Source: Amaurobius ferox (lineage: Eukaryota > Arthropoda > Arachnida > Araneae > Amaurobiidae). Taken from it: 64,000 nt of DNA. The notes beneath the pieces were generated by a model, which was given only the letters and a program-made list of their open reading frames with translations, did no database searches and was not told the DNA's origin. The position numbers and the translations under genes are program-made. Of the stretch, positions 11,341 to 20,881 are shown piece after piece. The stretch's first letter is position 1. Every line of letters begins with the position of its first letter. Where the stretch lies: contig OX578138.1 of assembly GCA_951213105.1 (NCBI GenBank), positions 93,786,914 through 93,850,913 of the forward strand, read 5' to 3'.

Positions 11341-13391
11341 TAATGAATGATGAAATACAAAATGCAGCGAGAACCGGAAGGAAATTTAGACCATTAGAAA
11401 ATATGGAAAAAATGAATCAATGAAAAGCAGTAAATAGTATATCTGCCAGATACATCTTTAGTAGCACATTCTAGACATATATACTAAATTCCGTTGTTTC
11501 TATGATTGCATATGCTTCGTGGTTAAACATTTATGCAGTCTATGTCTAACAACATAAGGAAACCACATCCACAGTCAAAAGACACAAGGGGACAAAAATG
11601 ACCATTAAATAATAAATAAATATTAATAATAAAACACATAAATAAACAAATGGCATAAATATACAAAAATATACTCAAATAAAGTCCTGTTACTCCGTCA
11701 GATGATATACGTGCCATGTGAGAAAGATATTTACATAGTTGTTTGAGATCAACAACGGGACCAATGTTACAGGTTTTGAAGTTGCACGAAGCAAAAGTTA
11801 AATCCTTGTGATAATTATAATCCTTCTGATAATTAAGATAATAAAGGATCAAACCTCAACTGGTATCCATGCTACGTGAGAAAGGTAACTAGTTGTTTAG
11901 GATCAGTAACGGTACAAATTTCACAGATTTTGGAGTTTCACTAAGCAAAAGATGGTAACAGTACATCCTTAATATTGTCATCAGAGATATTTTGAACTAT
12001 TTCAATGTTCAGAAAGTTTTTGAACATTTTTAAAGCCCTTCGGATGACTATAAAATCCAGAAGTATAGTAGTAGTAAATGATATTTTAATTTTACCCTTT
12101 TATTGAAATCTGCTTAGCTGAAAGCTATTATTTTGATATTCCTTAAATTACATGATCACTAATGTTGGTCATGTAGTAAGTCAAAAGGAATGCTCTAGGT
12201 TCCTGTTGGTTATAGCGAAACACATTACTGCAATTTTAAACATTTTACGACTAGTTCTAATCATTGTAGATGAAAATTTTATAAAAATTCACAACAAGTC
12301 ATAAATACCAACACAGTCAGTCTTTTGCATATTAACCCTAAGCTAGACATTTCTTTGAAGGGTTAAAACCTCCAGCATTAGACAGATAAATTCATTGAAT
12401 AAATTAAAATCTATATATTTTTCATTTTTATATAAATATGTTATGACATTTTCTGAAACATAAGTTTGGATTAATACTATAGGATAATTGGTTTTTACAT
12501 TTTTATGATGGTAAAAAAAGGATAAAATACTTTGAAGTTCTATGGAAATTTTATTAGAACGCAACATCAATGTATATCTATATTAAAGGGATGAGCTATT
12601 TTATTAAGATTTATTTCATTTATACTCCACAAGTTACTCATATTCTTTTCAAAAAGCACACACGAAATCTGATAATTCTTAGTACGGAGTTTTAAAAATA
12701 ACATTTAAAATGAAGGTTCATTTGGCATTCTAAAATGTCAGTAGATTTGAGGATTGGATTTTTTAGATTTTATAAATACAAAAAGTAGCGTTATTATAAC
12801 CCTATAAAGCCTTTTATGGAATAACCTGAATTTCAGTCTTTAATGCAAAGTTAGGTTGCTTACTTCCTGAAGGAAGAAAAATTGTAATTAATTTAAATGG
12901 AACGGAATTCAAAGTTCAAGGTGATGTCCTCGGACTAGGCCACGCCCTTAATTAGGCTATGCTCTTAACTGTGGTATATTTGTTTCTATGGCATATTAGA
13001 TTTTTTGCACTCATCGGCTAGTGAATTAGAAACCTGGGTTAAAATAGGTCGCAGGCGGAAATAAAAAGGTCACAGGCGGATATATGCAAATTACGTTGGT
13101 CGTGGGTAGTACAGATGATTGCAACACCGCTAAAATAATGTTGTTGGAGTGTGTTCCAACAGGAATGGTACAAAATGGGACAAACGACAAATTTGGCTCA
13201 TTTTATATAAGGCATTATTATTAGGGGCTGTTTTGGCAGGATCCACGATTGCTGGAACAGAGCAACTCGCTGGCTTCTCGAAAGGTGACATACCTAAAGT
13301 GTATAACGGCTGGAAACAGAACTCCCAGACGTTGCCTAAAACTCTGAAATGTAGATCGAAAACCAGCAATCAAGCTCGTAATTCCATCATA
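11341..13391. other. No gene recognised; one faint direct repeat
   Basis: About 11,690-11,800 and 11,855-11,960 share a diverged text (GTGAGAAAG, TAGTTGTTT(G/A)AGATCA, ACAGGTTTTG-like), at a spacing of about 165 bp. At 13,030-13,390, just outside the foldback element, base composition is more balanced and both strands have frames of 80-125 codons. None shows a recognisable motif, and the plus-strand frame runs into the adjacent repeat array. Confidence 0.45.
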
Positions 13392-13400
13392 TGTAACATG

Positions 13401-14430
13401 AGGTCCATTTCGCCAGCCCCGCCCATCTCGAGTTTAAAGTTTAAATTAGGCTCAATCGTTAGTGCATCGTTAGTGCACGTAAGCATTTCGTTAGTGCACA
13501 GCCCCCTCTTCAGGTATTACAAAAAATAAAAATAACATGGGCGGGGCTGGGGAAATGGTCTCCCCACACACCCACCTCCAATTATAAGCTCAGATTAGGC
13601 TCAATCGTTAGTGCATCGTTAGTGCACGTATGCGTTTCGTTAGTGCACAGTCCCCCCCTTCAGGTACTACGAAAATAAAAATAACATGGGCGGGGCTGGG
13701 GAAATGGCCTCCCCACCCACCCACCTCGAATTATAAGTTCAGATTAGGCTCAATCGTTAGTGCATCGTTAGTGCACGTTAGTGCACGTATGCATTTCGTT
13801 AGTGCACAGTCCCCCCTTCAAGTGCTACGAAAATAAAAATAACATGGCGGGGCTTGGGAAATGGCCTCCCCACCCACCCACCTCGAATTATAAGTTCAGA
13901 TTAGGCTCAATCGTTAGTGCATCGTTAGTGCACGTTAGTGCACGTATGCATTTCGTTAGTGCACAGTCCCCCCTTCAAGTGCTACGAAAATAAAAATAAC
14001 ATGGGCGGGGCTTGGGAAATGGCCTCCCCACCCACCCACCTCGAATTATAAGTTCAGATTAGGCTCAATCGTTAGTGCATCGTTAGTGCACGTTAGTGCA
14101 CGTATGCATTTCGTTAGTGCACAGTCCCCCCTTCAGGTGCTGCGAAAATAAAAATAACATGGGCAGGGCTGGGGAAATGGGCTTCCCACCCACCTCGAAT
14201 TATACGTTCTGATTAGGTTCCATCGTTAGTGCACGTTAGTTCACGTATGTATTTCATTAGTGCACCCCCACCCCCTAAGTAATACAAAAATAACGTGTGC
14301 GTTGCTGGGGGAACGGCCCCATCAGCCCACCTCCAATTTCCTAACTATCCAAATTTCGAATTCTACGTACGTCCCTGATGTGCACCCCCCAATTAATACA
14401 AAAATAACGTGTGCGTGGCTGAGGAAATAG
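13401..14430 (+). repeat. Left inverted-repeat array, six ~150-159 bp units
   Basis: Each unit contains GGGCGGGGCTGGGGAAATGG, a CCCACCCACCTCGAATTATA block, GATTAGGCTCAATCGTTAGT, several TTAGTGCACG repeats and CCCCCTTCAGGTACTACGAAA. The GGCTCAATCG anchor recurs near 13,449, 13,596, 13,747, 13,901 and 14,060, with a decayed unit near 14,212. It is much richer in G+C than its surroundings. Frames of about 70 codons recur with the period and are artefacts. Confidence 0.92.
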
Positions 14431-14939
14431 GGGGGGGGGAATGGGGTAAAATTTAGTTTAACTGGTTTCTCATTTTTTACAACGTAACTGTAACGTTATC
14501 AAAATTAACCAACATCCCCAAGTCTGATTTACTTTACATTTCCCGATTTTTATAAAAAATTATTTGTAGACTATTAGGCCTTTGAACGTGTTAAAAGAAA
14601 TTTTGTACTAAATTGTAGAACCTGAAATATAATTTAAAAGAATTTAGTAAAAATAATACACTTTACGAAATGGTCCAGAATTTACAATAAACTTTCGTAG
14701 CATTATAAATGATGATATAAAACTGCAATTTATATCATCAAAAAATTTATATCATTCCAAAATAAAAACAAAAACATGAGAGGCTATCATAACACAATTA
14801 ATGTAATATATAATTCTTGAAAGGAATATAAACGCCTACTTAAGAATGCTATCATTTCGGATATGTAAAACATGAATCGTTTTTATTCTGTGTATACCAA
14901 AATATGGCATTTTTGAACTTCAGTATTTATCCTTACGAG
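14431..14939. other. Non-coding interior of the foldback element
   Basis: A+T-rich sequence between the left array and the end of the peptidase-like relic. About 14,700-14,760 holds a short inverted repeat around TTTATATCATCA. No other feature was seen. Confidence 0.5.
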
Positions 14940-15350
14940 TTAGATGGAATTAGAGAGATCATCCACTTTCTCCCACACATTGTTATGCAGACGAAAGCAA
15001 TGACCGATCGCATTGGACGTTTTTGCTGACGGAGCCAGGAAACTAATCACACCTCTCAATTGGTATTTCTTACTACCTAGATTCAATATATGTGGGACTG
15101 ATGATAATGGTATGTTGATATCCAAGTTGAAATGGGATGGATGGTCATTGTTCACGTAACAATTCTAAAAAAAATATGAGACTTAAAATTATAATGTATT
15201 TTAGTAATTCCTCCACAGATGTTGCATTTTATGTTTGGATTTAACACACTGTGTAACGCATCTTGAAAATAATCTATGTTGTTGTTACGTAAAGAAAAAC
15301 TAATGACAATTTTAGCAAAGTTATTGGTAGCATTACAACTAAAACTTTCC

Positions 15351-15723
15351 AAGCCAACGGCCGTACCGTGCTGAAAACACCGATTCTCGTTAGATCATCG
15401 AAATCAAGTAGCATCGGGCGCGGTTAGTACTTGGGTGGGTGACCACTTGGGAACACCGCGTGCTGTTGGCACATTTCGGGCGGGGTAGCCCGGTGGTTTG
15501 TGCGCTGGATTTGCACGCTGCCACCGTGTTCATGCGGACTACGATCACGTTAAACATGTGGGTCCAAAAGTCCTTTCGAGAGGTTGGTGGTAGGGGAAGG
15601 AGGTTTCGGTCCCTGTGGATGCCTCCCCCACTGGGTTCCGGTCTAAATTGGGTGGTACTTCCCGGCCGGTTACCTTACAGCTTTCTGGTAGGTCGGACGG
15701 TCTGGGTCTCAAACAAACAAATT
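15351..15723 (+). mobile_element. 5S-headed chimeric SINE with target duplication
   Basis: The element has three parts. A 5S rRNA-like head occupies 15,353-15,470. A tRNA-like segment follows, with an A-box-like TAGCCCGGTGG (about 15,486-15,496). Then comes the SINE body shared with 918-1,123 and, more distantly, with 17,240-17,502 and 37,556-37,803, ending in an ACAAACAAA tail. AAAACTTTCC (15,341-15,350) and AAAACATTCC (15,724-15,733) are a probable 10-bp target duplication with one mismatch. Removing the insert rejoins the peptidase-like frame on the other strand, which supports these boundaries. Pol III transcription from the 5S internal control region is the expected mode; activity is unknown. 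Confidence 0.88.
15353..15470 (+). rRNA. 5S rRNA-like sequence (SINE head, probably not a functional 5S gene)
   Basis: The 118-nt segment begins GCCAACGG and ends CTGTTGGC, so the two ends pair as helix I. It keeps the internal control region: GAAATCAAGTAGC (box A position), ATCGGGCGCGG, then TTGGGTGGGTGACC (box C position), and CTTGGGAACACCGCG. Several positions differ from the usual arthropod 5S sequence. There is no T-run terminator directly after it; the sequence runs into the SINE body. That arrangement is the definition of a SINE3-type element rather than a stand-alone rRNA gene. Confidence 0.85.
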
Positions 15724-16081
15724 AAAACATTCCACTATTTCGGTAGCACTTTAAAAATCTTTAAATAATTTTCCTTAATAAATATTTTGCAGTTGTGGCT
15801 GCGTTTACATAAATGAGATCCGCATTTTTTTTAAATGGTTCTCCTTTAAAATGGTTAAGTAAGATAGCAGCCCGTTTTCTATATGTTTGAACTGTGATAC
15901 CATCACGCACCCCACTACGAATTAATTCAACAAGTAATTCTTTTGAATAGTTATCTACAAACTCCGACTATTTTTCACTATCTGCATAGGCTGCGAATAA
16001 TATTTGAATAATGGAATCAAATGCACAGGTATTGCTGAACGTGTGATCCTTTCCATCAGTATTAATCGACTTCAAACCTAA

Positions 16082-16661
16082 CTAATTGGCATTTTTGAGA
16101 ATGCCAAGAGCTTTGTTTTTAGCTTTACTGCTTCTGTTACATGTCAATATAGATGGATCCGAGTCTAAGTAGTTTCTGCGCTTCCGTTTCTTTGCTATAG
16201 CTAAACCGCGCCAATTCTCTAAAGAATAGTTTTTCTTAATTTCTTCTTGTTCAGGTGGATGCGGGGGGACTGCTATGCTCATGCCTCTTAGGGTCTGGAG
16301 AAAGATGATGGCTGCTATCGCATTCCTGTTCTATTGATGAAAGACAATTATTTCTGTTTATATGTTCCTTCTTTAGTATAAAAATAATCAACAATTCATC
16401 TTTGGCATCGCCTGTTTTGTCGTTTCTGTATGTTTCTTTAGCACCAATCAAGTTTATAGCTCCAAGAATGGAATCTATAAGTTCAGGAATAAATTTATCA
16501 ACATGTATTGGCAAATTCACGTCATGTATTGGCAAATCGTGGCACGTCACACGATTTTTCAAGTCGTTGAACATGCTTTCTGATGAACAACTTGATTCGG
16601 TTGCTTGGTCATAATTGAAAATATTATTCATCACGGCACCCATATTGGTAAAAGACGGCAA
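16082..16661 (-). pseudogene. MULE-type transposase C-terminal relic plus linker
   Basis: The minus-strand frame 16,661-16,251 reads MGAVMNNIFNYDQATESS, then SESMFNDLKNRV and LPIHVDKFIPELIDS. This resembles the region after the catalytic core of MULE/Foldback transposases, where Ser-Glu precedes an FNDLK-like helix and an HVDKF motif. A second overlapping frame (16,282-16,082) contains a basic patch, IAKKRKRRN, that could be a nuclear localisation signal, and leads into the peptidase-like relic. The catalytic acidic residues and any zinc finger upstream are absent because the right inverted-repeat array begins directly at about 16,775. Family assignment rests on motif flavour and the 9-bp target duplication. 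Confidence 0.5.
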
Positions 16662-16774
16662 AAATCTAACAATGTGTTTGCTAACGTGGGGGTATAATGG
16701 AGATTGTCTCTATCTCCTGTACAGCACTGTGCTTCCTCCTTACAATTTTCATATATTTTCATTTTTGTATTACT

Positions 16775-17031
16775 TGGGGGGGGGTGCACTAACGAAATGC
16801 ATACGTACACTAACGATGCACTAACGATTGAGCCTAATCTGAACTTATAATTCGAGGTGGGTGGGTGGGGAGGCCATTTCCCCAGCTCCGCCCATGTTAT
16901 TTTTATTTTTTGTAATACCTGAAGAGGGGGCTGTGCACTAACGAAATGCTTACGTGCACTAACGATGCACTAACGATTGAGCCTAATTTGAACTTTAAAC
17001 TCGAGATGGGCGGGGCTGGCGAAATGGACCC
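16775..17031 (-). repeat. Right inverted-repeat array, two units
   Basis: Inverted copies of the left array: GTGCACTAACGAAATGC, GATTGAGCCTAAT and the GCCATTTCCCC...CCGCCCATG block. The outermost about 60 bp (16,975-17,031) matches the left outermost segment closely, including the CTCGAGATGGGCGGGGCTGG stretch. A G run at 16,772-16,780 marks the inner edge. Confidence 0.9.
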
Positions 17032-17040
17032 TGTAACATG

Positions 17041-17239
17041 GCAATCTAAAGTGATCATTTATTGCACAACATCAATGTTTATTGGCATTTAAGCGGTTTT
17101 CTGTCGATCTTCACGAAGCTCATCACTGAGAGAGTTCTACGTCCCTTATGGTATTCTTCAAACCAGTTGTATTGTTGCTTTGGATGGTGCTTCACCAAAA
17201 GTCGGATTATTTTGATCGACACACTCTTGCTGGTCAACC
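17041..17239. other. Flank between foldback element and SINE
   Basis: No coding motif. The sequence is less A+T rich than average and a 63-codon frame is present, but it resembles nothing recognised. Confidence 0.4.
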
Positions 17240-17502
17240 CTTCTTCTTCTTAGACCCAAACCGTCAGATCTACTCGAAGGTATCAGGTAAAGTACCTAAT
17301 TTACACTGGAACCCAATGGGGTGACATTCACTAGGTCAGTAACCGCCTTTCCCTAACACTCATCTCAGAAAGACTTATGGACCCCCATGTTTTACGTGCC
17401 CGTACTCCGCGTGAACACGGGACCAGTTTAGGCACAACCGAGAATTGAACTCGGATAGTCCAAGTGCAATTTCCACGCGCTTACCACTGGACTGTCCCAC
17501 TT
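17240..17502 (-). mobile_element. tRNA-headed SINE, full length
   Basis: Read on the minus strand, the head is tRNA-like: ACAGTCCAGTGGTAAGCGCG (A box) near 17,475-17,495 and CGAGTTCAATTCTCGG (B box) near 17,430-17,446. The body follows: GTGTTCACGCGGAGTACGGG, then a GGGGGTCC block and CATTGGGTTCCAGTG. The 3' end GACGGTTTGGGTC is followed by an (AAG)n tail at 17,240-17,254. The body is homologous to the 5S-headed SINE, so the two families share a body and differ in the head. Confidence 0.88.
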
Positions 17503-17739
17503 CTCGTGTCAAGCTTTATCGAAAGTAAGTAAAAATAATATTTTATAGCATTTCTTGTTCTTTAACAACAATTGTTCAAATAAAAGGTCAAATTAAAAGA
17601 AAACTCTCGGTATTTTTCTAAAAATTGAAGTACAGCCCCTCGTAGATAGGGAATATTTTTAAATGGATTAAAACGATTAAATGTTAAATGTATTTTATCA
17701 TTGCATAAATATTTTATGACATTTTTTAGACATTATTGT

Positions 17740-20125
17740 AAACAAGAAAGTCCAATCATGTATAAAGCATTGAATATAAAACACTTTCCATCTGGAAATG
17801 TAATTTTATTTAAGCGTCTCTAACTTGTGATACATTCAGTGCTGATATCTTTTTTAAAGTATCACAGTAATTTATTATATTTGAAAACTTAAAACTTTAA
17901 AAAATACAATCAAAAAGTACAATGCCAGTAACCATGGAGAAAAAAGTAAGGAGTTAAAACTTCACATTAAGTAAACGCCAATATCGTGCAAGACAATAAT
18001 TTAGGTGGCAATGAGATAAGCTGATTTGCATGGATTTCAATGGCGAAAGACCTAAAATATTTTTTAGACTGTCAGTTTTGTAAAAGTAAATAATTAACTC
18101 AATGCAAGTTATAACTGAAACAATAATGAATATTCCTATTCATTCAAAATTATTTTACCTTCCAAAATTATTTTTTATCTCCATAGAATCTATACGATAT
18201 CCAACTACTATGAAAAAATACTGGTTAATTTTACACATAATTAGTTAACTCTTAATTTAAAACTAATCAAAATATATATATACAAAATACTACACCTTTC
18301 TGTTGTGTTAATTAGCAATAGCAGCCACTTTACTAGCACTAACGATGCATACATATAATTCTCAAGACATTATGGCATTTTTAGCATTTCTTCCATAGGA
18401 GTTTTATCCTCTTCTTTCTAACTCCATTCTAGTTACACTAAGTGAACTTTATTCAAATAACGCCATTGTAATATGAATCGTCTGCCTCTATATATAAAAT
18501 CAATGAATATTTCACCATTTACAATAAAAATTATTGTAATTGCATTGGCTCAGAATTTAGATAAACAGATAATACGTAAAAAAAATCTGATGTGGGCAGC
18601 ACATGACTTCCCTTATATAATGCAATGAATTTACTACTTTTGCAGTAAAAAGAAATAAATTATTTTTAAAGTACATATTTATATATTCTTTCCAAGGTAT
18701 TGAATTTTCGTCAATGAGTCATCATTTTTCATTGATTTAGCGTCATTTTTATCCATTTGGCGAGTTTATCGCTAATTTAGCAACATTTAACAAAGTCACC
18801 AAGTTGGCGACATTCCACCAAATTCGTCGCCAAAATCTCGCCAAGCGTTATGGACAGAGAAGTAAATTATTCTTACAGCAGATAAATGAATATTGGCATT
18901 GGCGTTCAAATACAAAAGTATTACTCAAAGTATATTTTTTTCATGAATGGAACGAGTTAGATCCACGAGCATGATGTCACCAAATTTATCGCATGGTATT
19001 ACATATGAAAAGTGAACATGTTTCTCAATAGGAAATATTTTTTTTTTATTTTATCTCTCGGCGAACTATATCATTTGCTATAGTTTCTGAAAAAGAGCGT
19101 GCGCAGCTAATAAATATTAAAGCATGTTTAAAATGTAGATTATTAAATAAATTTAATAACATTTAAAGTTTAAATACATTTTACCAACATTTGCAAAATA
19201 GGAATACTAATTAAATGCATACCAACACGCCTTCCCTTGCCAAGAATCACGCTTAAACATAAAAATTTTTAATTTGTGCTAGAATTTCATTCAGAAATTG
19301 TAAAAAATTAAAATATATAAATGTTTATTTACATTAAAAGCTTACTGAGTTTGCGGATGGCAAAATTATTTCTGATTGCAGCCCACAATTTGACAGTCCA
19401 GCAGAAGTGAAAAACTATTTTATGTAATATCTTAATATTTTTACAAAATAGCGCTCATTTGCGTCAAATTAAGATTGGCGACAAACTCACTAACTCCACA
19501 CAGCCTGATTAGAATCCTCGAATTCGAAAAAAAATATTATTCACCCATTTCTATTTATAACGGTATCAATTCTATCTTTCGTACTATATGGCCTATTTGG
19601 TTATGGATTTTGGAAATAATTTGCTCATGGGCATGATTAAAAAAAATAATTAAACACTTCGAAAGATATTTGTTATAAAATATATCTATTTTTTCTTTCT
19701 GGTGGATGTAGGAAGAGTCAGAATTTATTTGAAATTGTTTTTCTTCCTATATTAATTTTTTTTTAAACTACTTAGCACATTTTACTGATTTTTTTTTTAC
19801 ATATTTTATGGGATAATTTGAATATTTCCTAAAATTTTCGAAGCAATTTGTGAATTTTAAATTCGCTTAAAAAATGTTTGAAACATTAAGTCCCATAGGG
19901 TTCAATGTATTTCATTTCTCAGACCCGGGTTCAATCCAAAACTAATTGGGTGATATTATTCATTTATATTCCCATAGGTCCCACAGACCGTCTGAACAAC
20001 ATACTAAAACTTAATTTTGATAAAATCATATTTACGGCAGTTATCGTGCTAACAGACAGACAGAATAAACAAAGTCATAAACACTTTCAACTATGTTTTA
20101 AAGTGTTAAAAATGGATTAACACAA
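17740..20125 (+). repeat. Family S-R repeat, copy 1 (split by a Q element)
   Basis: The S part (about 17,740-18,570) begins with CAATCATGTATAAAGCATTGA and AAACACTTTCCA. The R part (about 19,770-20,125) has TTTTCGAAGCAATTTGTGAA, GGGTTCAATCCAAAACTAATTG, ATTTATATTCCCATAGGTCC, GCAGTTATCGTGCTAAC and an ACAGACAGAC microsatellite. The same S-then-R order is found at 31,095-32,740 and 42,225-43,470. No coding capacity was seen. Classification is unknown; the R end shares the CAGA microsatellite habit of the Helitrons here. Confidence 0.6.
18579..19050 (-). mobile_element. Family Q element, truncated
   Basis: The minus-strand 3' signature (CTGATGTGGGCAGCACATGA) is at 18,586-18,605. The body with GCCAAGTTGGCGACATTCC and ACCAAATTCGTCGCC runs to AACATGTTTCTCAATAGG near 19,050. 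It is nearly the reverse complement of 1-407 and parallel to 46,745-47,222. It has no palindromic 5' end, so it is 5' truncated. Confidence 0.75.
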
Positions 20126-20881
20126 TGGGATATTTAGTTTTCAAATTTTTATAAGGAAAAAACGATAAAATATTTCGCAATCTTTGTACATGCTAGACAC
20201 TGCCAACTGGAGATTAACCTTAATCTCAGAGAAATTTAAATATTATTGTAGAAATTAAAATAATAATTACCATATTGCAAAACGCGTCATCTTAATATAT
20301 ACACGTAGTAATCTAATTTTTCAAGATATAGCGTCTATAAGTAGAGGGTAAGGTAATAAAATATTTTGTATTATAACATTTAGAGTACAATACTATAAAT
20401 GTTACTAGTATTGTCATCAAATGTGAACTCTGTTTCAAAAAATATATAGACCTAAGAAAATCGAGCTGCAGCTGCGAAATGCGGCATGCAAATATCGTTT
20501 TAAGAGTTATGCAAAAAATCAAACTATCAGCACCAATGATGTCAGAGGGCTCACGCAACGCGTATGAGAACGATGAATTGTGCAGCATTTGAAACGACTG
20601 TTGTCACTCTTGAGCTATAGCAGTATTTAGGAATACATATTGAATTAATTTATCCAATTGCTTCACATGTCTACTACTAAATATATTCCAGAAATAAAAT
20701 AATATTAAAAAGTATTTTATTTTATCATAATTCTTATTTTCTGCGAAGCATTTATATTAACTTTTCAATATGTTTAAATACACATGTCAACTAATATTGA
20801 CCATGTAGTATATGAAGATAAGCTTTTTGGTCTTTGACAATGGTAACAGTACTGCCAATTTTGATATTTTATAGCTGGATC
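20126..20881. other. No recognised feature
   Basis: A+T-rich sequence. A 91-codon minus-strand frame (20,313-20,588) shows no family motif. Confidence 0.45.

Larger units (their letters stand above)
14940..16080 (-). pseudogene. USP/C19-like cysteine peptidase relic inside the foldback element
   Basis: Minus-strand frames resemble a ubiquitin-specific-protease fold. First comes NTCAFDSIIQILFAAY (about 15,985-16,033), with the Cys codon at 16,025-16,027 in the place of the USP catalytic Cys box. About 80 residues follow, reaching 15,730. After the SINE the frame resumes with FSCNATNNF and a KCNICGG (about 15,205-15,225). Together with a Cys on the far side of the SINE these make two CxxC pairs like the USP zinc finger. 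The last part has YQLRGVISF, then IGHCFR (His at 15,000-15,002) and WEKVDDL, matching the His box and the following acidic residue. It is broken by a stop near 15,978, the SINE, and a frame change near 15,150. Assignment is from motif order only; related cysteine peptidases are possible. Being inside the element suggests it was carried by it. Confidence 0.55.
13401..17031 (-). mobile_element. Foldback (MULE-like) DNA element with 9-bp target duplication
   Basis: The ends are inverted copies: AGGTCCATTTCGCCAG at 13,401 and, on the other strand, GGGTCCATTTCGCCAG from 17,031. Outside them TGTAACATG is present on both sides (13,392-13,400 and 17,032-17,040), an exact 9-bp target duplication. The terminal repeats contain tandem arrays, six units on the left and two on the right, as in Foldback elements. 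Nine-bp duplications and long, repetitive inverted ends are typical of the MULE/Foldback group. Inside, on the minus strand, lie a transposase-end relic (16,251-16,661) and a peptidase-like relic (14,940-16,080). The catalytic region of the transposase is missing, so the copy is non-autonomous. A SINE inserted later at 15,351-15,723. Confidence 0.85.

Noticed and set aside
13149..13529. 126-codon plus-strand frame starting near 13,149
   Set aside because: Its second half lies in the inverted-repeat array and its first half shows no recognisable domain; an opposing frame of 79 codons on the other strand is equally unsupported.
13401..14430. CRISPR-like regular repeats
   Set aside because: Units are ~150 bp and repeated throughout, without unique spacers, in a eukaryotic transposon end.
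15353..15470. Functional 5S rRNA gene
   Set aside because: It has no T-run terminator after the coding part, differs from usual 5S at several sites, continues into a SINE body and is flanked by a target duplication.
17425..17502. Functional tRNA gene on the minus strand
   Set aside because: A and B boxes are recognisable, but the acceptor ends do not pair and the sequence continues into a SINE body with a simple-repeat tail.
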